Shown: positions 9,197 to 16,424 of the stretch, in pieces
Numbering within the stretch: position 1 is the stretch's first letter
Layout: every line of letters starts with the position of its first letter
NCBI RefSeq assembly: GCF_964291045.1
Contig: NZ_OZ197277.1
Span: forward strand, 1,679,984-1,743,983
Direction: 5' to 3'
Length of the DNA stretch: 64,000 bases
From: PALSA-1444 sp964291045
Lineage (GTDB): Bacteria; Chlamydiota; Chlamydiia; Chlamydiales; Rhabdochlamydiaceae
Notes under the pieces: generated by a model
Databases searched by the model: none
Seen by the model: the letters and a program-made list of their open reading frames with translations, nothing else
Told to the model about the DNA's origin: nothing
Made by a program: the position numbers and the translations under genes

Positions 9197-9220
9197 GGGT
9201 TTATTATACCCACCTCCTTT
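9197..9220 (-). promoter_or_regulatory. sufB ribosome-binding site with an intervening small hairpin
   Basis: Read on the minus strand, AAAGGAGGT (9212-9220) matches the anti-Shine-Dalgarno perfectly but is 15 bases from the ATG, too far for normal use. The gap contains GGGT and ACCC, which pair as a 4-bp stem around ATAATAA and end against the start codon. Folding would bring the site to a normal distance. The same gap contains TATAAT, which could instead be a -10 box. Confidence 0.45.
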
Positions 9221-9379
9221 GATTCTCTCAAGTTAGAGAAGCTTTAACTTTAAATTTCTCTTTAATTTGAGGCTCCTCTATCCCTCAAAAAGAATTTTTT
9301 TGTTGTCTCATCAAAAAATAGAGAGGTTTTTAGCCATGCATATTGCAGTAAAATATTCCATTATCCAATCATAAGAGCC

Positions 9380-9889
9380 ATGAAACAACGCCGCTCTTTT
9401 CTTCTCCTAGAACTCTTGATTGCCTTTTCTCTCATGGCAGTTGTCATCCAGATGCTCTTAAGGGGTTATCAAGAGTTCATGACCATTAAACATGAGCTCA
9501 AAGAAGAAAGAGCCTCTCTCTTAGATCGTCAATGTTTATCCCTCAAGCTCAAAAATATTTTAAACTCTTTAACCTCTTGTACCTTAACAGATCAAGGTCT
9601 TTGCCTTATTTTTGATCATCAAATGGATGCAGATCCTCTCTTTAGAGGCACGTTAAAAGCGCTTCTTTATGCAGAAAATCATCATGTGATACTCCTCTCT
9701 TGGAAAGACCCTTCTGTCTATAGAAAAGATATTCTATATTACCACCCAGACTTCTCCTCTTTAGAGTGCTGTTTTTTTGATCAGAATTTAGGGGAATTTA
9801 CCAAAACGCCGCCACTTGATGTGCCCCTCATGATGAAACTAAGACTTCACCATCAAACACATTCTTGGGAGCTTCCTTTTTTCCTATGA
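9380..9889 (+). CDS. Prepilin-like (pseudopilin) protein
   Basis: This 169-residue protein opens with a type IV prepilin-style leader: basic KQRRS, then FLLLELLIAFSLMAVVIQML, a hydrophobic helix with Glu at position +5 of the predicted mature chain. Position -1 is Ser instead of the usual Gly. The remainder is a soluble domain of about 130 residues with scattered Cys. It resembles a minor pseudopilin of a type II secretion system, but it lies more than 40 kb from the gsp cluster. The next gene overlaps its stop codon (ATGA), so the two form a coupled pair. The specific pseudopilin class is not clear. Confidence 0.6.
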   Translation: MKQRRSFLLLELLIAFSLMAVVIQMLLRGYQEFMTIKHELKEERASLLDRQCLSLKLKNILNSLTSCTLTDQGLCLIFDHQMDADPLFRGTLKALLYAENHHVILLSWKDPSVYRKDILYYHPDFSSLECCFFDQNLGEFTKTPPLDVPLMMKLRLHHQTHSWELPFFL

Positions 9890-10797
9890 ATCTTCTCCCT
9901 TTTGTCATGGTTTTCTTACTCATGCTCTCTTTAGGAACCACAATGATGTTAGACTCTACACTCCATTTCTTTAAACTCCATCAAACCTATTTCAGTCAAC
10001 ACACCTCTTACCACACGCTCCTCTCTCAGCAAAATCAGCTTCTTTTTGAAGAGTATGATAAAAAACACCAGACTCTCTTAAAACCATCTGAAATAGCTCC
10101 TGCCTCTTTGAAAAAATCCAAAAAAACACCTCCACCTAAAATAACCCCTTCACGTAATATTCACCGGGAGTTAAAAACAGGATGTGAGGGGAGTAAACTA
10201 AACCTCTGGGATATGATTCACGGGGAAAATAAAGAACTGCAAAACGCCTTAGAAACAATTTTTATTCATATGTTAGAGGCGCTCTATGCTACTTATCCTT
10301 TTTATCAAGTGCCTTATTACCCCTCTCTTGCTAAAACAGTAGCTCAGGAAATGATCACGCAAAAAATCACCACTTTTGAAGAGCTTACATTGCAAGATCC
10401 TCTCTTAGATCATCTCTACTATAAAATGATCCAAGGGACAAGTTCTAGCTACCCCTCTCTTAAAGAGTATTGCCTCTTAGAAAACGGAAAAAGAGAGCCC
10501 ATCTATTTTAGATTCGCTTCAAAAAACCTTTTGCAAGCAGCTCTTGGCTCTTCACTTGCCAGCCGTATTTTTCTTTTAGAAGAAAAGCTTTATCAAGAGC
10601 ACTTTCCTCGTAAAGTATTAAAAAAAGAGCTCTTCATGCAAGAAGCCCTTTATCATCTTCCCTCCTGGATTACACCTTCTCTTCTGCTTAAGCTACTGAA
10701 TTTTCAAAATAAACAAAAAGGGCTTCCGCAATTTTCCTTAGAGTCCCCTCAAAAAATCAGGGCATATCACACGGTAAAAAAAGCTGAGTCACTCTGA
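9886..10797 (+). CDS. Unknown protein with N-terminal membrane anchor, partner of the prepilin-like gene
   Basis: The start is taken at the ATG overlapping the previous stop codon, giving 303 residues; an in-frame ATG at 9865 lies deep inside the upstream gene. One N-terminal hydrophobic helix (about residues 3-22) is followed by a long soluble domain with a Lys/Pro-rich linker (about 65-90) and a mainly helical C-terminal part. I do not recognise the family. Tight coupling to a prepilin-like gene and the single-pass topology suggest a pilus- or type II-like assembly role, comparable in layout to GspK- or GspL-type minor components. That is inference only. Confidence 0.5.
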   Translation: MNLLPFVMVFLLMLSLGTTMMLDSTLHFFKLHQTYFSQHTSYHTLLSQQNQLLFEEYDKKHQTLLKPSEIAPASLKKSKKTPPPKITPSRNIHRELKTGCEGSKLNLWDMIHGENKELQNALETIFIHMLEALYATYPFYQVPYYPSLAKTVAQEMITQKITTFEELTLQDPLLDHLYYKMIQGTSSSYPSLKEYCLLENGKREPIYFRFASKNLLQAALGSSLASRIFLLEEKLYQEHFPRKVLKKELFMQEALYHLPSWITPSLLLKLLNFQNKQKGLPQFSLESPQKIRAYHTVKKAESL

Positions 10798-10905
10798 TGC
10801 AAATAGATGAAAATCAACGATTTTATAGATCGCGTTCTCGCTTTGATGGATTGAAGAGGTCGTCTTAAACCCTCTTATCTCTGAAATCTCCAAAAACAGC
10901 TTCTC

Positions 10906-10933
10906 TTGACATCCCTTAAGGATAGGTTTTAAA
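10906..10933 (+). promoter_or_regulatory. Possible sigma-70-type promoter for the antiporter gene
   Basis: TTGACA (10906-10911) is followed after 16 bases by TTTAAA (10928-10933), a four-of-six match to TATAAT. It would place the transcript start about 60 bases before the ATG at 11004. The -35 box is perfect but the -10 box is weak. Confidence 0.3.
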
Positions 10934-11003
10934 CCATTTGCTAAAAAATCTTATTTTAAATTAAAATATTATTAGATTTTTAATCACTTACCCACGTAAC
11001 TAT

Positions 11004-12392
11004 ATGAATACCAAACAAACTCTTTCTGTATTAAGCCTTGTGATGATTAATTTAGCTGCATTAGGAGGCATCCGTACGTGGGCTCCGATGGCAGAAAGCG
11101 GCTTAAGCTCTGTTTTCTTTCTTTTTTTTGGCGTTCTTACATTTTTTATTCCGCTCGCTCTTTTAACAGCAGAGCTTGCAACGACATGGCCTGAGTCAGG
11201 AGGGGTGTATGCGTGGGTAAAAAAAGCATTTGGGCATAGGGCTGGGTATTTAGCCATTTGGCTCCTGTGGATTCAAAATCTTTTATGGTTTCCTACCATG
11301 CTCTCTTTCTTAGCTAGCTCCATTACATTTTTGTTTAATCCAGATCTCTCTCAAAGTAAGCCGCTTACCTTTATCTTTGCTCTCATCCTGTTTTGGGGAG
11401 CTACGTTTGTGAATTTAAGAGGAGTTAGAGCGTCATCTATTTTAAGCTCCATTGGAGCCATTTTTGGGACATTTATCCCCAGTATTGCGCTCATTACTTT
11501 AGGCATTATTTGGTTTTTTAGCGGACACCCTCTAGAGGTGTCTTTTGAGCTCTCCTCTTGGATCCCCAAATTCTCCTCTCCTTCTGAAATGGCGCTCTTA
11601 GCAGGGGTGATTATCTCTCTTTTAGGGATTGAAATGTCAGCTGTCCATGCAGCAGATGTGAAAGATCCTCAAAAAAACTACCCTAAAGCCATCTGGATCT
11701 CCTCTCTTACTCTCATTCTATTTTCTGTCTTAGGGGTCTTAAGCATTGTGATTGTGATTCCGCAATCTAAGCTGTTATTTAGTGCAGGATGTTTGCAGGC
11801 GTTTGCCTTTTTCTTCACGGCCTTTGAGATAAAACCTCTCATTCCTATCATGGCAGGGATTATCACCATTGGAGGGCTAGGATCTTTAGCCACATGGATC
11901 ATGGGACCAGCTAAAGGGCTCATTGCAGCAGCTCAAGAAGAAGATTTACCTCCTATGTTAAGGCAGATGAATCAATACGGCGTGCCTCAAAACTTTCTCT
12001 TCTTTCAAGCAGTCATTGTATCGCTACTCTCGATTGCCTTCTTATTCTTGCCTTCCATTAATATTGCGTATTGGGTCTTTTTAGTGCTCACGACTCAGCT
12101 CTATTTAACGATGTATTTCCTTCTGTTTGGATCTGTGATCAAGTTAAGAAAAAGTCACCCCTTAACGCCCCGTCCTTTTCAAATTCCAGGGGGAAAAGTA
12201 GGTCTTTGGGGCTTTACCATTATGGGCTTTATTGCAACCCTCTTTGCGCTCATTGTTGCCTTCTTTCCTCCCAGTCAAATCCCTGAAAAGAATCACCTCT
12301 TTTTTACCCTGTCTCTTATCGGTGCGATGACTGTATTCATCTCCCTTCCGTTTTTGACAGCTTTCATAAGAAAAAAATTTTTTAATACATAA
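11004..12392 (+). CDS. APC-superfamily amino acid antiporter (GadC/YjeM-like)
   Basis: This 462-residue protein has about 12 membrane helices and the APC hallmarks. Helix 1 contains the unwound substrate site NLAALGGIRTWAPMAESGL, helix 2 leads into LTAELATTWPESGGVYAWVK (a signature of the glutamate/GABA antiporter branch), and AALLAGVIISLLGIEMSAVHA-like sequence lies in helix 6. It probably exchanges an amino acid for a related metabolite across the inner membrane. Obligate intracellular chlamydiae depend on such carriers for host amino acids. The substrate cannot be read from sequence. A possible promoter lies at 10906. Confidence 0.8.
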   Translation: MNTKQTLSVLSLVMINLAALGGIRTWAPMAESGLSSVFFLFFGVLTFFIPLALLTAELATTWPESGGVYAWVKKAFGHRAGYLAIWLLWIQNLLWFPTMLSFLASSITFLFNPDLSQSKPLTFIFALILFWGATFVNLRGVRASSILSSIGAIFGTFIPSIALITLGIIWFFSGHPLEVSFELSSWIPKFSSPSEMALLAGVIISLLGIEMSAVHAADVKDPQKNYPKAIWISSLTLILFSVLGVLSIVIVIPQSKLLFSAGCLQAFAFFFTAFEIKPLIPIMAGIITIGGLGSLATWIMGPAKGLIAAAQEEDLPPMLRQMNQYGVPQNFLFFQAVIVSLLSIAFLFLPSINIAYWVFLVLTTQLYLTMYFLLFGSVIKLRKSHPLTPRPFQIPGGKVGLWGFTIMGFIATLFALIVAFFPPSQIPEKNHLFFTLSLIGAMTVFISLPFLTAFIRKKFFNT

Positions 12393-12402
12393 GAGAATAC
12401 CT

Positions 12403-12966
12403 TTGTTAATAAAATTCCCTGAATTCACTTATTCCTTAGAGAGTATCCCTACTCTCTTAAATCAAAAATCCTTAACGAGGGTGTTTACAGCTTTACCTGC
12501 AGTAGAAGCTGTTATCCGGATTGCTCTAGGATGTTTTAAAGCATATTCTCAAAACTCTCAAGATACGGATTTTGAGCTTACAGGGATCAGTAAAGATGTA
12601 GCAGCCGCTCTTTTTTATGGCACCTGCGCACTTTCCCCCTCTCCCTCTATTTGGCTCACTGGTGCCGTATCTTTTGCTCTTTACTCCTTAATGGGGGCGA
12701 GAAACTCGAAAAAAGGGCTTCAATCTCCTTATCTCACCTCTCAAGCTCTTTATAAGCCTACTCACTTTATCTGTGAAAAAGGGATCTTTAAACCTTTAAA
12801 ATGGCTCTTCCTGCCCCCTCACCAAAAAGAAATCACCTCTTTTGAAGAGTATAGAGATATTGCAAAAAAGTCGGTTTGTTTACTCTCTGCTGGAATTGGG
12901 GTTGGAATCACCGCTTGGAAAATCTCTCAATATGTTTTAAATAAAGGACTAACCTTTTCTTTTTAA
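12403..12966 (+). CDS. Unknown protein with hydrophobic segments
   Basis: I do not recognise this 187-residue protein. The frame opens with TTG at 12403, 10 bases after the antiporter stop; there is no nearby ATG, so the start is uncertain (a GTG near 12481 is an alternative). Hydrophobic stretches lie at about 85-105 (SIWLTGAVSFALYSLMGA) and 160-178 (VCLLSAGIGVGITAWKIS), which suggests association with a membrane. It probably shares the antiporter transcript. The style, short with two to three weak hydrophobic helices, recalls chlamydial membrane proteins of unknown function. Confidence 0.5.
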   Translation: MLIKFPEFTYSLESIPTLLNQKSLTRVFTALPAVEAVIRIALGCFKAYSQNSQDTDFELTGISKDVAAALFYGTCALSPSPSIWLTGAVSFALYSLMGARNSKKGLQSPYLTSQALYKPTHFICEKGIFKPLKWLFLPPHQKEITSFEEYRDIAKKSVCLLSAGIGVGITAWKISQYVLNKGLTFSF

Positions 12967-13005
12967 CTTCTATCAAAACCCTTTGGTGTAAAAAAAGAAG
13001 CTTAC

Positions 13006-13995
13006 CTATTCTCTAATAAGCTCTAGAAAAAGCTTCAGCACTCTCCTATGACCTGAAGAAAAAGAGAGTTTTTCAAGGGTTTCTTTAGCATGCCATTCAT
13101 ACCCTGTAATCTCATGCTTTTTTTCTGCGTGATAAAGAGCTGGGTAAAGTGTTGCTTGATACCTTGTAAAATGGTGCTTAACCTCAGGCATATCTACAGC
13201 TTTTGGAAGCTGTAAAGGAAGCTCTTCTAACTTTTCTGCATAAGGAAACTCATAGAGCCCTGACATCACCTTTTTTCCTTTTTCTTGTTTCACAAGGACA
13301 AGGTCTTGGTAACATGCAACCATCACATGTCTTTTTAGAAGTGTAGGGGGCGCTTTTTTCTGTTTTTTAGGAAACTCTAGAGCCCGCCCTTCTTGATAAG
13401 CTTTACACTTCTCCATTAGGGGACATTCAAGACAATTGGGCTTCTTTTTACACACCACAGCTCCTAGTTCAATGAGCCCCTCCATCGTGATCCAGGGGCG
13501 CTCATCAGGAAGGATGGAAGCGGTAAGCATTTCATAGTGCCCTTTTTTTGAGCACTCTTCTAAAGAGGCAAAATATCTTGAGAGGACTCTTACAACATTT
13601 CCATCTACAGCTGGGCTTTTTTGCTCAAATGCAAAGCTTCTCACAGCTCCAACAGTATACGGCCCAAACCCAGGAAGAGCTCTTAATAACTCCTCTTCTT
13701 GAGGAATCAGGCCTTGGTAATTTGCGACTATAATTTTAGCGGCTTTATGAAGGTTACGGGCTCTACTATAGTATCCAAGCCCTTCCCACGCTTTAATCAC
13801 ATGAGCTTCTGATGCGTTAGCAAGAGATTCAATGGTGGGAAATTGCTCCATCCACCTTAAGAAATAAGCAATCACAACACTGACCTGTGTTTGCTGAAGC
13901 ATCACCTCTGAGATCCAAACGCGGTAAGGTGTTTTATTTTCTCTCCAAGGAAGCTTTCTTTGGTTTTCAAGAAACCACTCTTCTAACTCTTTCAT
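13006..13995 (-). CDS. mutY: A/G-specific adenine DNA glycosylase MutY
   Basis: MutY removes adenine mispaired with 8-oxoguanine. The 329-residue protein has the catalytic Glu in WISEVMLQQTQV (about residue 30), the helix-hairpin-helix LPGFGPYTVGAV (about 110), the catalytic Asp in PAVDGNVVRV (about 135), and a C-terminal NUDIX-like 8-oxoG recognition domain (about 220-329). The [4Fe-4S] cysteine cluster reads CKKKPNCLECPLMEKC, that is C-x5-C-x2-C-x5-C, one residue shorter in the first loop than the canonical C-x6-C. The start ATG has AAGAG upstream. Confidence 0.93.
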   Translation of the reverse strand: MKELEEWFLENQRKLPWRENKTPYRVWISEVMLQQTQVSVVIAYFLRWMEQFPTIESLANASEAHVIKAWEGLGYYSRARNLHKAAKIIVANYQGLIPQEEELLRALPGFGPYTVGAVRSFAFEQKSPAVDGNVVRVLSRYFASLEECSKKGHYEMLTASILPDERPWITMEGLIELGAVVCKKKPNCLECPLMEKCKAYQEGRALEFPKKQKKAPPTLLKRHVMVACYQDLVLVKQEKGKKVMSGLYEFPYAEKLEELPLQLPKAVDMPEVKHHFTRYQATLYPALYHAEKKHEITGYEWHAKETLEKLSFSSGHRRVLKLFLELIRE

Positions 13996-14158
13996 CTCTT
14001 GCTAGCTCATGTCAATTTTTACCTGTGTAAGTGTAGCATAACCCCACCTTTACTTAAAAAAAGTAAGCCGCTCTTATGTTTATTGGAAGAGTTCTTCTTT
14101 TGAATACCAAACACTTAAGTAGATGCATTTTTTAAGGGTCAAGAACTTGGCACACTTT

Positions 14159-14174
14159 TGGCACGCTTTTTGCA
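14159..14174 (+). promoter_or_regulatory. Sigma-54 (RpoN) promoter
   Basis: TGGCACG at 14159-14165, four bases, then TTGCA at 14170-14174 matches the -24/-12 consensus TGGCAC-N5-TTGCA exactly, with the required ten bases between GG (14160-14161) and GC (14172-14173). Expected transcription start is near 14184, 18 bases before the ATG at 14202. A second TTGGCAC half-site lies just upstream. RpoN itself is not in the window; chlamydiae encode one. Confidence 0.82.
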
Positions 14175-14201
14175 TCAAACGGATTAAAAAGAGGTATTTA
14201 G

Positions 14202-14606
14202 ATGATTTCTCATACAATAGCTGCTACTCAAGAAAGACGTTCTATGACGCTTAAAAGAGAGATTTCTCTCTTAAGAGAGTTACTCACTCATCTTTTCTTA
14301 GAAGAAAAATGTATTTTGAATCAAGAGTATGCAAGGCAGCTTGCTATCAAAGAAGAAATCATGATCTTCACTCACACGTTAGAAGATATCCGTCATTTGC
14401 AAGCGCATGAAAAAAGCTCTTTAACTCAAGAGGAGATAGAAACCTCTTCTCTTATCGAAATGGCATCTCTTAACGAACAACTTCTCACTCTTACAGAAAA
14501 AATCACACGGCAAACTCAGCATAACAGGTATCTCTTAAATCTAGTGCCTCTTATGCAAGTGCCTTCTTTAACAAGGCGGAAAATCACCGTTGCAACACTC
14601 AAATAA
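14202..14606 (+). CDS. Small coiled-coil protein, sigma-54 controlled; unknown
   Basis: This 134-residue protein is almost wholly alpha-helical with heptad-like Leu/Ile spacing from about residue 15 to 110, and has no signal peptide, membrane segment or Cys. Length and organisation (an N-terminal LKREISLLRELLTHLFLEEK helix, a long middle coiled coil, a basic tail) recall FlgN-type or type III secretion chaperones, but the similarity is of shape only. A near-perfect sigma-54 promoter lies 28 bases upstream and AAGAGG gives a good ribosome-binding site. In Chlamydia, sigma-54 controls many secretion and envelope genes, which fits. The next gene starts 44 bases downstream and may be cotranscribed. 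Confidence 0.6.
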   Translation: MISHTIAATQERRSMTLKREISLLRELLTHLFLEEKCILNQEYARQLAIKEEIMIFTHTLEDIRHLQAHEKSSLTQEEIETSSLIEMASLNEQLLTLTEKITRQTQHNRYLLNLVPLMQVPSLTRRKITVATLK

Positions 14607-14650
14607 AAAAATAATTTACTTTTCTTAAAGCACTCAGCTATAAGAAATTT

Positions 14651-15718
14651 ATGACCTACCTACAACCTAATCCACTTTCTATCGTAGGGTATTTAGATGG
14701 AAACTACCCTCACTATTTAGACCATTTAGCCCCTCTTTGCAGCTTAATGAACTGGCCTCTTGTGATTACAGATCCTTCCATTTTTTCTCTTGCTCTTGAG
14801 CTTTATCCAGATCTTGAGGCAAGTTACATAGATCCCCTCCTTGCTCCCTTTGAAATTACAGCAAAATTTGAGACTGTTTTAACCACACTTCCTAGAGGTT
14901 TTTTTGATCAACTCTTTTTCATGGCAGAAAAGCTTCAGCAAAAGAGGGTTAAAACCGTATGGCTCCCTCATGGGAACTCTGATAAAGGGCATTTGAAAGG
15001 GTCTTTAGAGGAGCTAGCTCATGAAGAGTGCGTTCTTGTGTATGGCCAAAAAATGATTAGTCTCTTAGAGCAAAAAAATGCCCTTGCATCTATTCCTCAT
15101 GTTATCCCTATTGGAAATTTTCGATCTATCTATGCAGAAAAGCATAAAACATTTTATGAACACTCTCTGACATCTAAAAGAATACCAAACTCTTTTGTCC
15201 TCTACGCCCCTACATGGAAAGATGCTGAATCTTCCAGTTCCTTTCACTATGCCTTTAAAGAGTTGATAAAACATTTAAAAGATGCTCCTTTAGTTGTTAA
15301 ACTCCATCCTCATTTAGAAGAAGAAATCAGTGTGATGTGTCAAAAACTTAAATCCCCTCCTTCTGTGATATGGGTAGAAGATTTCCCCCCCATCTACCCT
15401 CTTCTTGCAAGGGCTACCCATTTGATTGGAGATTTTTCTTCGGTAGGATACGATTTCCTCACCTTTAATAGGCCGATGTTCTTTTTTAATCCTCTAAATA
15501 GGTCTCAAGAAGATTTAGGAAGAACATTGCATCATTACGGAGAGACACTATCACTTGATACCTTAGAAGAGCTTCCCCTAAAGCTCTCTCATCCTGACTA
15601 TCAAAAAGAGCTCTCTTCTCTTCGCAAGGCGCTTTATGAACACACCTTTGGACCTCTTGCTGATTGGGATCACTATGCCCATCAGCTGTTAGAAAAACTT
15701 AAGCTTTTTATAGGTTAA
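14651..15718 (+). CDS. CDP-glycerol glycerophosphotransferase-like GT-B transferase
   Basis: This 355-residue protein has a two-lobed GT-B organisation. The C-terminal lobe carries the PF04464-type landmarks: VLYAPTWKDAE (about 183), VVKLHPHLEEE (about 216) and LIGDFSSVGYDFLTFNRPMF (about 258-277), the last being the characteristic GD-S-S/Y-D-F-L-x-x-x-P-x-F motif. Family members transfer glycerol phosphate or related groups in teichoic acid or capsule synthesis. A teichoic acid role is unlikely here, so the acceptor is probably another surface glycan. It lies 44 bases after the sigma-54-controlled coiled-coil gene. The family call is fairly firm; the substrate is unknown. Confidence 0.75.
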   Translation: MTYLQPNPLSIVGYLDGNYPHYLDHLAPLCSLMNWPLVITDPSIFSLALELYPDLEASYIDPLLAPFEITAKFETVLTTLPRGFFDQLFFMAEKLQQKRVKTVWLPHGNSDKGHLKGSLEELAHEECVLVYGQKMISLLEQKNALASIPHVIPIGNFRSIYAEKHKTFYEHSLTSKRIPNSFVLYAPTWKDAESSSSFHYAFKELIKHLKDAPLVVKLHPHLEEEISVMCQKLKSPPSVIWVEDFPPIYPLLARATHLIGDFSSVGYDFLTFNRPMFFFNPLNRSQEDLGRTLHHYGETLSLDTLEELPLKLSHPDYQKELSSLRKALYEHTFGPLADWDHYAHQLLEKLKLFIG

Positions 15719-15935
15719 AAAATCCACTCTCTTCTCTCTTTTGGGTAAGCTAAAAAGACTGCAATTGGGGAAGTTCTATTAAATCAGCTCACTTAAGATA
15801 AGGCATTACTCTTTCTAAAAGAGGTTAGATGGCTGAGTGAAATATGTGATAATTTGAATTGTTTTTAAGAAGAACTTTGATTTTATCAAATAAGAGAAGA
15901 AGCTCTGCCCTTAGACAAAGCTTCTTAAGTAAGAA

Positions 15936-16151
15936 TTAATTAGAATCTGTAGATGAAGAGTCATCTTCGCAGTCGTCATCACAATCATCTGTATCTTCAC
16001 TATTTACTTTTTTTACAGGTAGAGTAGTAGTATCTTCTGCATCTTCTTGAACAACAGTGGTATTAGGCGCTGCTGGAGTCGGTTCATCGGCTGACAAGTT
16101 GCATAAGCAGGTAAGTGCAAATAGCCCTAATAAAAGTTGACGACTTTTCAT
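15936..16151 (-). CDS. Small acidic secreted protein, unknown
   Basis: This 71-residue protein has a clear signal peptide (MKSR, then a hydrophobic core, with LSADEP marking a likely cleavage site after Ala near 21). The mature part of about 50 residues is strongly acidic and ends in a run of Asp, Cys, Glu and Ser (from DDCDDDCEDD). GGAG lies 7 bases before the ATG. It is monocistronic in an otherwise gene-poor stretch. The two Cys in the acidic tail could bind metal or form a disulfide; no function can be assigned. The good start signal and signal peptide support it being a real gene. Confidence 0.6.
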   Translation of the reverse strand: MKSRQLLLGLFALTCLCNLSADEPTPAAPNTTVVQEDAEDTTTLPVKKVNSEDTDDCDDDCEDDSSSTDSN

Positions 16152-16424
16152 GTATAATCTCCATAGTTTTTGATTAGATACTGTTTTAATTAAAATAGCA
16201 CAGCTCTTTTTTTAGGAAAATAAGAAAAACAATTCATATTAAATGAAAAACAAAGCACTTTATTTGGCTTTCTGACTATTTCAGATGAATATCCTCCGTT
16301 TTCTTACCCCCCTTTTTTTCACATTCTACACATTTTTATTTGAAACGCCATATTTTTTTATTTTTTAGATGAAAGGGCATGTGTTCTCTATTAAAAAAAT
16401 AGATCTCAGCAAAAATCCCTCATC

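Noticed and set aside
10542..10560. TTGGCTC-N4-CTTGCC, resembling a sigma-54 promoter
   Set aside because: It lies deep inside a coding gene, deviates at the -24 box, and no gene starts at a suitable distance.
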